Source: Parcubacteria group bacterium GW2011_GWA2_47_26 (GTDB taxonomy: Bacteria > Patescibacteriota > Patescibacteriia > GWA2-47-26). Taken from it: a DNA stretch of 33,513 nt. The first letter of the stretch is position 1, and each line of letters begins with the position of its first letter. The position numbers and the translations under genes are program-made. The stretch lies in contig LCOG01000009.1 of the NCBI GenBank assembly GCA_001001705.1, forward strand, positions 1-33,513, given 5' to 3'. This document shows positions 1 through 6,382 of this stretch, piece by piece. The notes beneath the pieces were generated by a model. The model was given only the letters and a program-made list of their open reading frames with translations, searched no databases and was not told the origin of the DNA.

Positions 1-53
1 CCAAAATCGTTGCTTTGATCGTCCCATTGATTGGTTTGTACATAGGTTTTTAG
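1..53 (+). CDS. 3' end of a membrane protein gene (partial)
   Basis: The frame starting at base 3 is open from the window edge to a TAG at 51-53. It encodes about 16 residues ending KIVALIVPLIGLYIGF, which reads as the last half of a transmembrane helix. Only the C-terminus lies in the window, so the family cannot be named. A chance open frame this short is possible, but the uniformly hydrophobic composition favours a real gene end. Confidence 0.3.
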   Translation, partial: KIVALIVPLIGLYIGF

Positions 54-469
54 CATACGCGGATTGAGAAAGTGTGTCTAGTATACGGGGTACAGTCCAA
101 CCGTCAAGGGAGCATGGGGAGGAATTAGTCTTTTCCTGCTCATTCTGATCATGGTAGCAGCTATCGGTATGCCAGTTGTCGGCCCGCCGCTACTACTGTA
201 CTACTGGCTCCTACACCAAGGCATCGGCCATGATGCGGCCAGTATCATTGCGATGATTCTGGGGTTTGGGTGTTTAGCGGCGTGATAGGGATCATGTCCG
301 CAAACAATGAGATACTCAACAGATTTCTCGGCCGCTGGTTTTAGACACATGATCCTACTGTAGTTGATCCACGCTCCTTCCGTGCGCCGGGCACGTTCAA
401 CTCCCGGCTTCTTTCTTTTTACAACAAATATCAAAATCGATCCCCCACTTTCCCTCACTAAATAACCAT
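54..469. other. Mostly empty intergenic region with one inverted repeat
   Basis: No convincing gene is seen. An inverted repeat GGATCATG (289-296) / CATGATCC (348-355) could form a stem with a 51-nt loop. A weak hydrophobic small ORF is listed separately. Confidence 0.4.
151..285 (+). CDS. Possible 44-aa hydrophobic peptide or gene remnant
   Basis: An ATG at 151 opens 44 codons to TGA at 283-285. The product is strongly hydrophobic (starts MVAAIGMPVVGPPLLLYYW) and could cross the membrane once or twice. The same frame is open back to a stop at 79-81, with more hydrophobic residues but no ATG, GTG or TTG start. No ribosome binding site sits at the usual distance. It could be a small membrane protein or the remnant of a larger permease-like gene. 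No family is recognised. Confidence 0.2.
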   Translation: MVAAIGMPVVGPPLLLYYWLLHQGIGHDAASIIAMILGFGCLAA

Positions 470-506
470 GGTTCAGATTCCCCACGATCGTGAGGTTTTT
501 GACCCA
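470..506 (+). repeat. 37-bp palindromic repeat, copy A (upstream of the Cas2-like gene)
   Basis: This copy matches 1176-1212 at 36 of 37 positions, in the same orientation. Its core CCCCACGATCGTGAGG is a 16-bp palindrome with one mismatch, followed by TTTTT, so it can also act as an intrinsic terminator on the + strand. The right end of the repeat contributes the -35 box (TTGACC) of the promoter for the next gene. Confidence 0.85.
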
Positions 507-527
507 GTTAATTAGGAATGCTATACT
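499..527 (+). promoter_or_regulatory. Promoter for the Cas2-like gene, overlapping repeat copy A
   Basis: TTGACC at 499-504, a 17-bp spacer, then TATACT at 522-527. The -35 lies inside the repeat, immediately right of the palindrome CACGATCGTG, so a protein bound to the palindrome could control this promoter. The predicted leader is about 45 nt. Confidence 0.6.
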
Positions 528-579
528 CCACTATGATACTAAACCACTAAATCCCTTTTAAACTTTGATTGAAATAAAT

Positions 580-1152
580 ATGGCAAAACGGCAACTGCCC
601 AAACCTACATCAAAGGTACGCGCTGGATTAAGTATTGCGCGAGACTACCTGCAAGAATTGGCTGGCCAGCTTTATTGGGCTTGCTCAACCAATAATCATA
701 TTGACTATGGATTATACAAAGAAATTGAACGGCGCAAAATGCTTAAAGACAAACGGGAACAATTAAAATATCTCAAAAAGCAAAAATTGATAGAGATGGA
801 AAAAATTGGCAAACGCGTGATTGTGCGGCTGACTGAAAAAGGGTGGGGTGAGGCATTGCGGGATCGTATTAAATCCGAACGGACACGTTGTAAAAACGGT
901 TTTTGCTTTGTGCTTTTTGATGTGCCGGAAAAAGAACGTTTTGCTCGAGATACTTTGCGCGATTTTCTAAAGGAATGCGGCTTTAAAAGATTACAGCACA
1001 GTGTCTGGATGACGGACAGAGAGGTGATAGAACCCTTGTGCGAACTTCTTCAATGCCGCAAACTTGAACGCTGGATCCGCATTGTCCAAGGACATATTAT
1101 TGCCGCCTCGCCTCTTGACCGCCTGGTGATTCGCCAAAATTACCGCTCATAG
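580..1152 (+). CDS. Winged-helix protein with Cas2-like domain (PaaX-like family)
   Basis: The 190-aa protein has an N-terminal winged helix (about residues 15-95, including LKYLKKQKLIEMEKIGKR and a wing ending in RLTEKG). A ferredoxin-like Cas2-type domain follows (about 100-175) with the strand FCFVLFDVPE, whose Asp sits where Cas2 and PaaX-family domains carry theirs, and then the strand HSVWMT. This domain order is that of PaaX-type repressors; similar CPR proteins are often labelled Cas2. No CRISPR array or other cas gene is in the window, so a transcriptional regulator is more likely than adaptation machinery. The ATG at 580 is preferred over an in-frame TTG at 565 because the protein then begins MAKRQLPKP. 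Identical palindromes flank the gene, which suggests self-regulation. Nuclease activity is unproven. Confidence 0.75.
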   Translation: MAKRQLPKPTSKVRAGLSIARDYLQELAGQLYWACSTNNHIDYGLYKEIERRKMLKDKREQLKYLKKQKLIEMEKIGKRVIVRLTEKGWGEALRDRIKSERTRCKNGFCFVLFDVPEKERFARDTLRDFLKECGFKRLQHSVWMTDREVIEPLCELLQCRKLERWIRIVQGHIIAASPLDRLVIRQNYRS

Positions 1153-1175
1153 TAGAAGGCATAATTTAGACGCTT

Positions 1176-1212
1176 GGTTCAGATTCCTCACGATCGTGAG
1201 GTTTTTGACCCA
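1176..1212 (+). terminator. 37-bp palindromic repeat, copy B, acting as terminator
   Basis: It starts 23 nt after the Cas2-like stop codon. The core CCTCACGATCGTGAGG is a perfect 16-bp palindrome followed by five Ts, a textbook rho-independent terminator for the + strand. It is a direct repeat of 470-506 and the flanking bases are also conserved, which a terminator alone does not require. Confidence 0.75.
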
Positions 1213-1247
1213 AATGTATTTTGACAACAGGCACAAAGGCGCAACTT

Positions 1248-1526
1248 CTATGCAGGAACTTTTTCACCAATTGTCTTGAAGGTTAACTGTACGCTTGGGT
1301 TGTCCGAGGGAAGCATCCTCACACGATCACCATATTTCTCTCGAAGTACACTAATAAATTCATCTCCCCACGAAGGAGTTAAGACCAACACTTTACCAAA
1401 ATCTAACTCAACAATTTCACCCTCTTTAAGATTACGCAACACATTTGCTTGCAATGCTAAAGCGGCCTCGCGTCCGACAGGCCGTGAAAGCAAAGATTCG
1501 CCAAATTTACTGATATCAATTCGCAT
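1248..1526 (-). CDS. STAS-like DUF4325 family protein
   Basis: A 92-aa protein with a conserved GREAALALQANVLRNL helix followed by EIVELDFGKVLVLTPSWGDEF. This matches the DUF4325 pattern as I know it: a helix, a strand with ELDF, then a helix after a 'TPSF/W..E' motif. The family has a STAS-like fold, like anti-sigma factor antagonists, and its genes usually sit beside a GHKL-type ATPase gene. Here the gene overlaps the end of such a gene (1516-1934) by 11 bp, suggesting translational coupling. The partner is broken, so the present role is uncertain. The molecular function of DUF4325 is not established. Confidence 0.65.
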   Translation of the reverse strand: MRIDISKFGESLLSRPVGREAALALQANVLRNLKEGEIVELDFGKVLVLTPSWGDEFISVLREKYGDRVRMLPSDNPSVQLTFKTIGEKVPA

Positions 1527-1934
1527 ATTTCATTTGTATGTGGAGTTCGCTGTATACCCCACGTAACGGCATTTCAGCTACACCAATATACGCTTCTATA
1601 CGGCTTGGGTCAAGGGGCAATTCTGCGCTCATCCGTGCCGTGCCTGATTGTAAAAGAAACGAACCGGCTGCGCTACTATGAAGCGCATCAACTGCAAATT
1701 TGAGTCCATTTCCTCGCTTTTCCGGAGCTCGGCCTGATACTCGCTCAGTTAATGCAACTCGAAGCGCCTCGCTATCGGTATGAAGCCCCGGCCGCACTGC
1801 TTTAAGCGAAGTTAAAATACCACGGCCACGATCAACTTTGTAAAACGCCCTTGCCACACATCGCTTGTTTTACAATAAAATTCCGCGGGCGGTTCGGTTG
1901 GCGTTTGTGCGGTTGCCCATTCAAATGCGATCAT
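1516..1934 (-). pseudogene. Broken GHKL/HATPase-type ATP-binding protein gene
   Basis: Two frames together resemble one protein. The first starts at an ATG (1932-1934) and encodes MIAFEWATAQTPTEPPAEFY and on to QGRFTKL. The second, open from a GTG at 1857, encodes the ATP-lid part: VDRGRGILTSL, then SGRAPEKRGNGLKF, then a C-terminal strand region. In intact relatives the GHKL N-box helix (E..N..DH) lies between these halves. Here it is missing and the frames do not join, so an internal deletion of roughly 50 codons plus a frame change is inferred. A -10 box TATAAT (1944-1949, minus strand) sits 9 nt before the ATG. The C-terminal half may still be translated from the GTG, but it lacks the Mg/ATP-binding N-box. 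Confidence 0.6.
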
Positions 1935-1956
1935 AGTATTGATATTATAGCATGTT

Positions 1957-2050
1957 GGGACTGTTGCCGAATATCCATTTTGGCCATTTCTTCCCAAATA
2001 CGGCTGCGACTCGTTGAAAATTACTCGAAATAGCTCTGCTATTCCTGCGT
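1957..2050 (+). mobile_element. 5' fragment of a GGGACTGTTGCC-type MITE
   Basis: These 94 bp are identical to 29191-29284. The left terminal inverted repeat GGGACTGTTGCCGAATA is present, but the right inverted repeat is missing; identity ends abruptly at 2050. The fragment lies just upstream of the broken ATPase gene's promoter. Confidence 0.85.
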
Positions 2051-2061
2051 ATTTTCTCTAA

Positions 2062-2084
2062 CTCCCCCTTACCTTAAGGGGGAG
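2062..2084 (-). terminator. Hairpin after polA
   Basis: CTCCCCCTTA (2062-2071) pairs perfectly with TAAGGGGGAG (2075-2084) around a 3-nt loop, 3 bp beyond the polA stop. No good T-tract follows on the minus strand, so it may be a weak terminator or an mRNA 3'-end stabiliser. Confidence 0.5.
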
Positions 2085-2087
2085 AAA

Positions 2088-4619
2088 CTACAGTGTTTCC
2101 ATCTCTCCCCAATTTTTACCTTGCTTTATATCAACGACAATTGGAACTTTAAAAGAATGGATATTTTCCATGATAGATTTAATCTTTGGTGTAATCTCTG
2201 CCATTGCGCCCTCTTTCCCCTCAAACACCAATTCATCATGCACTTGCAACAACATCCGCACACCTGTGAACTGTGAACTGTCGACTGTGAACTGCTCGTA
2301 GAGCTTTGTCATCGCCATTTTCATGAGGTCAGCGCTAGTTCCTTGAATGGGCATATTTTGTGCCATGCGCTCGGCCGCGGCGCGCACTTGTTGCACTCCG
2401 GAATTAATCTCGGGCAAAAATCGGCGACGGCCAAAAAGCGTTTCCACATAACCGAGGATACGCGCCTTTTCTTTTAATCCTTCTAAATAATCATGCAAAG
2501 TACTGAACACTTCAAAATAGCGCTCAATAAATTGTTCGGCATCTTGCCGCGATAAACCGGTGCTTTGGGCGAGGCTTTTTGCGCCCATACCATAGACAAT
2601 GCCGAAGTTAATGGCTTTGGCATTGCGGCGCATTTCAGAAGTTATTTTATCTTCCGACTTTCCAAAAACGAGCGCAGCAGTTTTTGTATGAAAATCCTCC
2701 CCACTATTGAAAGCCTTGATCATCTGCGCGTCGCTTGAAAGCGAGGCGGCTATGCGCAGTTCAATTTGAGAATAATCCGCCGACAGCAGTTTAAACCCAC
2801 GTTCAGCAATAAAAGCTTTGCGGATTTGCCGCCCGGTCTTAGAACGAATAGGAATGTTTTGGAGATTGGGATTGGAAGAGGAAAGGCGGCCGGTCGCGGT
2901 TACGGCCTGATTAAAGGTGGTGCGGAGGCGGCCGTCTTTTTTATTAACCAAGGCGATTAGGGCATCGGTATAGGTAGATTGCAACTTCGCGAGTTCGCGG
3001 TATTCAAAAATCAAATCCACAATGGGATGACTGCCGCGCAATTTTTCAAGCTCTCCGGCAGCGGTAGAGGCGACACCGCCCTTAGCAGTTTTTTTTACTC
3101 GACCGGATACGGGCGCGAGTTTTAATTTATCAAACAGCATTTCGCGGAGCTGGGCCGGAGAGTTTATATTAAATTCTTGTCCGGAGCTCTCATGGATTTT
3201 TTTTGTCAACCGCGCGAGTTCTTTGCTAAATTCGTGAGACAGCTTTTTTAAATACGCGACATCAACTTTTATACCCCTTTCTTCCATGACAGCCAGCACT
3301 GGAATAAGCGGCATTTCAATATTCTCAAATACAAAATCAAGTTTTTCTTTTTTAAGCTCCTCGCGGAGAATGGAGACGAGTTGGTGCAAAACCGTGACCA
3401 AGTCACTTTTCGCCGTGACTTGGTCACGAAGATGTTCTTTTGTCACACTCTCAAAATCATGCGCCCTACTGCCGGGATGCAAAAGATAAGAAGCGATCAT
3501 GATGTCAAACAATTTTTCACCATTCCATTGTAAAGTTCCGTCGCGCAGGAGTTGTTTTAAATCGTGGCCGATAATAGTTCCATTTTGCCGCACATACGAT
3601 GTAGCGGCAGTCTTTAGGCTGCCATTGTCTTGTGGCGACCTCAAGGTCGCCGCTACGTTATTGCCGCCCAGCAACGAGGTTTGCTCTTTTTGCGCCAGCT
3701 CACGACCTGCGGCTACCTCTTCTTTATCCAGTCGCGCGAGCAAATTTTTAAACTCAAATTTTTCAAAAATCTCCCGTAATTTTTGAGTGTCCTGCGGCGG
3801 TATCTTGCAATCTGCAAGCGACACACTGATTGGCACATCGCGCACAAGTTGGACGAGTTTTTTGCCAAGCAAGGCGTCCTCTTTGTATGTACGTAAAAGC
3901 TCAATTGTCTTCGGCCTTACCTTTTTAATAACCTTATCGCCTGCTCTCTCGATCTCTTGGTATAGATCCTCTACATTCCCAAAATCCCTGATAAGCTCCG
4001 CGGCGGTTTTTTCTCCAATCCCCTTGACCCCCGGAATATTATCGGAAGGGTCGCCGCGCAAGGCCTTAAAATCAGTCATTTGCGCCGGAGAAAGTCCATA
4101 ACGCTCTTGCACTGCGGCTTCGTCATAAATAACCGTATCGGAAAATCCTTTGCGAAAGCTATATACTTTGGTACTTTTATCCACGAGCTGCAAAGTATCG
4201 AGGTCGCCCGTTACAATGACGGTTTCAATTGGCTGTGAGCTGTCGGCCGTGAACTCTGAACTCAATGTCGCAATCACATCATCGGCCTCCACTCCTTCTT
4301 TTTCAACCACGGGAATACCAAAAGCCTTGACTACTTGTTTTACTAAAGGTAGCTGATCGTAAAGCTCTTGAGGTTGTTTTATGCGAGTGGCCTTGTATTC
4401 TTTATACAACTCGTGCCGAAAAGTTGGCTTGGGCAAATCAAAAGTTACTGCGGCATAAGTTGGCTTTAGTTCTTTTAGAGCCTTGAGCAGGACAGTTGTA
4501 AAACCATACACCGCATTTACAATTTTCCCGTCTTTGGTGGAAAGCGAGGGCAAAGCATGAAAAGCCCGATGCACTAGGGCATTGCCGTCAATAATCATGA
4601 AACGGGGTTTGTTGTCCAT
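2088..4619 (-). CDS. polA: DNA polymerase I
   Basis: An 843-aa protein, near the usual family length. The N-terminal 5' nuclease domain starts MDNKPRFMIIDGNALVHRAF. The C-terminal polymerase domain shows motif A (SADYSQIELRI, about residue 613), motif B (RRNAKAINFGIVYG, about 661) and motif C (QVHDELVFE, about 790). The middle 3'-5' exonuclease-like domain lacks clear DxE and YxD catalytic motifs, so proofreading is probably absent, as in many bacterial Pol I enzymes. It fills gaps and removes primers in replication and repair. The ATG at 4619 is chosen over an upstream start at 4655 because the family begins there. Unusually, four repeat units lie within the frame (2264-2294, 3394-3427, 3601-3656, 4233-4263), adding lineage-specific peptide segments. 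Confidence 0.97.
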   Translation of the reverse strand: MDNKPRFMIIDGNALVHRAFHALPSLSTKDGKIVNAVYGFTTVLLKALKELKPTYAAVTFDLPKPTFRHELYKEYKATRIKQPQELYDQLPLVKQVVKAFGIPVVEKEGVEADDVIATLSSEFTADSSQPIETVIVTGDLDTLQLVDKSTKVYSFRKGFSDTVIYDEAAVQERYGLSPAQMTDFKALRGDPSDNIPGVKGIGEKTAAELIRDFGNVEDLYQEIERAGDKVIKKVRPKTIELLRTYKEDALLGKKLVQLVRDVPISVSLADCKIPPQDTQKLREIFEKFEFKNLLARLDKEEVAAGRELAQKEQTSLLGGNNVAATLRSPQDNGSLKTAATSYVRQNGTIIGHDLKQLLRDGTLQWNGEKLFDIMIASYLLHPGSRAHDFESVTKEHLRDQVTAKSDLVTVLHQLVSILREELKKEKLDFVFENIEMPLIPVLAVMEERGIKVDVAYLKKLSHEFSKELARLTKKIHESSGQEFNINSPAQLREMLFDKLKLAPVSGRVKKTAKGGVASTAAGELEKLRGSHPIVDLIFEYRELAKLQSTYTDALIALVNKKDGRLRTTFNQAVTATGRLSSSNPNLQNIPIRSKTGRQIRKAFIAERGFKLLSADYSQIELRIAASLSSDAQMIKAFNSGEDFHTKTAALVFGKSEDKITSEMRRNAKAINFGIVYGMGAKSLAQSTGLSRQDAEQFIERYFEVFSTLHDYLEGLKEKARILGYVETLFGRRRFLPEINSGVQQVRAAAERMAQNMPIQGTSADLMKMAMTKLYEQFTVDSSQFTGVRMLLQVHDELVFEGKEGAMAEITPKIKSIMENIHSFKVPIVVDIKQGKNWGEMETL
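2264..2294 (-). repeat. Heptamer tandem repeat inside polA (polymerase domain)
   Basis: On the + strand this reads CTGTGAA, CTGTGAA, CTGTCGA, CTGTGAA, CTG: four 7-bp units. In PolA it encodes part of QFTVDSSQFTG, just before motif C. A diverged copy of the same array lies at 4233-4263. Confidence 0.8.
3394..3427 (-). repeat. In-frame palindromic repeat inside polA (13-bp arms)
   Basis: GTGACCAAGTCAC (3394-3406) and GTGACTTGGTCAC (3415-3427) are perfect inverted arms around an 8-nt loop. In PolA they encode DQVTAKSDLVT in the middle domain. The same arms, with one base change, occur in frame in trxB at 32393-32435. Confidence 0.85.
3601..3656 (-). repeat. Two-armed 56-bp repeat inside polA
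   Basis: Outer arms GTAGCGGC (3601-3608) and GCCGCTAC (3649-3656) enclose two hairpins. One is GGCGACC-TCAA-GGTCGCC (3634-3651) and the other is around GGCAGTC-TTTA-GGCTGCC (3606-3623). It encodes part of the variable linker near residues 321-339. Related units occur at 4646-4702 and 15286-15334, both intergenic. Confidence 0.75.
4233..4263 (-). repeat. Diverged heptamer tandem repeat inside polA (5' nuclease domain)
   Basis: Units CTGTGAG, CTGTCGG, CCGTGAA, CTCTGAA, CTC follow the 7-bp period of the array at 2264-2294. In PolA they encode SEFTADSSQ in the 5' nuclease domain. Confidence 0.65.
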
Positions 4620-4645
4620 ATACGCTTGTCCACATAATAGCACAT

Positions 4646-4702
4646 GTAGCCGCAAGCTTCAGCTTGCATACCTTGCAACGCCTGCTAAAGACCGGCGACT
4701 AC
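4646..4702. repeat. Two-armed intergenic repeat upstream of polA
   Basis: It begins GTAGCCGC and ends GGCGACTAC, giving imperfect outer arms. The inner hairpin GCAAGCT-TC-AGCTTGC lies at 4652-4667. The architecture matches the unit inside polA at 3601-3656. It occupies the leader region of polA. Confidence 0.6.
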
Positions 4703-4725
4703 AAAACTCTTACAGCCATATTTTA

Positions 4726-4763
4726 AATAAAAAGAACCCTCCGCAGGAGAACCCTGGGAGGGT
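4726..4763 (-). terminator. Intrinsic terminator of the GC-rich orphan gene
   Basis: On the minus strand ACCCTCC (4757-4763) pairs with GGAGGGT (4736-4742), followed by TCTTTTTATTT. It ends the cassette 33 nt past the orphan gene stop codon. Confidence 0.8.
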
Positions 4764-4796
4764 GAGAAGGAAGGAGCGATGCGGAAGGAGCGAGGG

Positions 4797-5918
4797 CTAG
4801 ATCGTCGGGGTGGCGGAGGTCCAGCCCTGGCCGGACCGGAGCGGGCGGATGCCGCACAGGTTGACCGAGGTGCCGATCGCCGAGGCCGACTCCTCCGCGC
4901 TGTCGCGGATGGTCGCCTGGAACGTGATCGACCCGTCCTGGCCCAGCACCATGGTGAAGTGCGGGACGTAGCCCCGCATGTTGCCCACGATCCTGGCCAC
5001 CTTGTCGGTCGCCAGACCCGCGAAGCTCGCCTTGCGCTCGGTCTGGTCGCCCGCGACGTAGTCGCCGAGCATGTGGCGCGCGACCGCGAACCAGGCCGCC
5101 ATGTTGACACCGGTGGGGGCGCCGTGCAGCTGCGCCTGGTTGCTGCGGACCCGGTTCTCGGCGGAGATGACGATCGTGCGGTTGACGACCACGTTGCCCG
5201 AGGTCGCGATCTGCGTCTTGAGCAGGTCGATGACCGCCGGCCGGAGCTTGGCGTCCACCCCGCGCAGGGCCTTCCAGGCCTGCTCGTTGGCGAACACCGG
5301 GGTGACGTCGGTCAGCTCTCCGCGCAGTGCCGCGATGTGCGGGAACTCGATCCCGTCGCAGCAGCGCTGGATCGTCCGGAAGGCCTCGAGGGCCTGCCGG
5401 TTGATCTCGGCCTTGGTCGACGACTGCTCGCCGCCCCGGGTCTTCGCGCCGAAATCCGACGCGAACGCGTCCGACTCGACGAGCTTGCCCGCGGCGTTGA
5501 GCACCTTGTACGCCGGCCGCAGGATCGCGATCACGGTCCGGGCGTACTCGTTGAAGGGCGTGACGTCCGTCGGCGGGATCACGATCCCGGCGAGGACGTA
5601 CTCGATCGCCACGGTCAGGGCCTGGGCCTTGTTCAGGTCCAGCGCCAGGGCCTCGTCCGCGAAGTACGCGACGAGCGAGGCCAGGTCGGCCACGAACTCC
5701 TGGCCGGCGATCTCGGCCTTGGCGCCGAAGCGCTCCTGGAGGAAGCCCTTGTGGTCGGCCGGCACCGTGATCGCGCCCTGCGGCAAGTAGCCGCCGAAGG
5801 GCTTGACCCGCATGCCGTCGGGCACCCGGGCACTGGTCATGGCCTCGGTCTGCAGGGCGATGGCGACCCGCGAGAGGTCGTAGGTGCTGGGACGGGAGGG
5901 ATTGCCGTTCGTGCCCAT
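4797..5918 (-). CDS. GC-rich orphan protein, function unknown
   Basis: A 373-aa protein starting MGTNGNPSRPSTYDLSRVAI. I do not recognise a family. It has no signal peptide, no membrane segment and no obvious enzyme motif; alanine, valine and glycine are abundant, and there is one CC pair near the middle. The ATG at 5918 is chosen because AGGAGA lies 9-10 nt upstream, while an earlier in-frame start at 5948 has no such site. Codons end almost always in G or C (GCC, ATC, GTC, CTG, AAG, TTC), unlike all neighbours, and the GC-rich stretch stops sharply near 4740 and 6075. It has its own promoter (6211-6239), long leader and terminator. Options are recent transfer (phage or plasmid), a very highly expressed protein, or an assembly chimera. 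A viral structural protein is conceivable but unsupported. Confidence 0.8.
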   Translation of the reverse strand: MGTNGNPSRPSTYDLSRVAIALQTEAMTSARVPDGMRVKPFGGYLPQGAITVPADHKGFLQERFGAKAEIAGQEFVADLASLVAYFADEALALDLNKAQALTVAIEYVLAGIVIPPTDVTPFNEYARTVIAILRPAYKVLNAAGKLVESDAFASDFGAKTRGGEQSSTKAEINRQALEAFRTIQRCCDGIEFPHIAALRGELTDVTPVFANEQAWKALRGVDAKLRPAVIDLLKTQIATSGNVVVNRTIVISAENRVRSNQAQLHGAPTGVNMAAWFAVARHMLGDYVAGDQTERKASFAGLATDKVARIVGNMRGYVPHFTMVLGQDGSITFQATIRDSAEESASAIGTSVNLCGIRPLRSGQGWTSATPTI

Positions 5919-6075
5919 GGGTGTTTGTCTCCTGGTTGCCCTCGTCATGAGGGGCTTGAGTTGCCGCTCTTGTCCCGGAAGAAAATAGATTGCTCCTTTC
6001 TCCGTAGGGACAAACGGACTCGCGCGGGTATAGGGCGCACCCGCGGGGCGGACTGGAAAGAGCGGCTTGCCCTAA

Positions 6076-6158
6076 CTTGAAATCTCATAAAAGATCTCAA
6101 GCCAGAGCAAATCAATTTCCCAAATTTTTCCAAACTGAAATCCCGCCAGGGCGGGATC
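6076..6158 (-). other. Leader of the GC-rich gene with two hairpins
   Basis: The predicted transcript from 6211-6239 has a 5' leader of about 285 nt. It contains ATCCCGCC-AG-GGCGGGAT (6141-6158) and a 10-bp stem with one mismatch, CTTGAAATCT / AGATCTCAAG (6076-6101). No known riboswitch is recognised. Confidence 0.4.
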
Positions 6159-6210
6159 AAATAATCCGTATTTTGGATCCGTTTGCAAATCGTTTTTACA
6201 GATTGACTAC

Positions 6211-6239
6211 ACTCTACAAAACCTGCTAAATCTTGTCAA
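6211..6239 (-). promoter_or_regulatory. Promoter reading toward the GC-rich gene
   Basis: On the minus strand: TTGACA (6239-6234), a 17-bp spacer, TAGAGT (6216-6211). It has a perfect -35 and a 4/6 match at -10. It lies between tRNA-Cys and the orphan gene. Confidence 0.6.
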
Positions 6240-6280
6240 GCCCTCACTATCCACAAGGGTCTCTTGTGGAAAAACAAAAA

Positions 6281-6352
6281 AGGCCCGGGCGGGAATTGCA
6301 CCCGCGTATAAGAGTTTTGCAGACTCCTGCCTTACTACTTGGCTACCGGGCC
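6281..6352 (-). tRNA. tRNA-Cys (anticodon GCA)
   Basis: The minus strand folds as a cloverleaf. The acceptor stem is GGCCCGG/CCGGGCC with discriminator U. The anticodon stem GGAGT/ACTCT carries loop CTGCAAA (anticodon GCA), and the T-arm is GCGGG-TGCAATT-CCCGC. CCA is not encoded. A T-run follows the 3' end directly, then a stem TCCACAAG/CTTGTGGA (6250-6270). Confidence 0.95.
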
Positions 6353-6382
6353 CGATTTTAGGGGGTTGAGTCGGGTAATACG

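Noticed and set aside
201-485. 94-aa minus-strand ORF in the first 500 bp
   Set aside because: Mixed composition, no ribosome binding site or clear -10 box; it reads through the palindromic repeat and opposes a hydrophobic frame. No family features.
470-1212. CRISPR array near the Cas2-like gene
   Set aside because: Only two repeat copies about 700 bp apart with a gene between them; no regular spacers.
4779-6080. 433-aa + strand reading frame opposite the GC-rich gene
   Set aside because: It is rich in Arg, Gly, Asp and Leu in the pattern of an antisense shadow of G/C-ending codons. The minus-strand gene has a ribosome binding site, promoter and terminator; this one has none.
6141-6158. Terminator for tRNA-Cys
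   Set aside because: The stem is more than 120 nt past the tRNA and lacks a following T-run on the minus strand; a T-run directly follows the tRNA instead.
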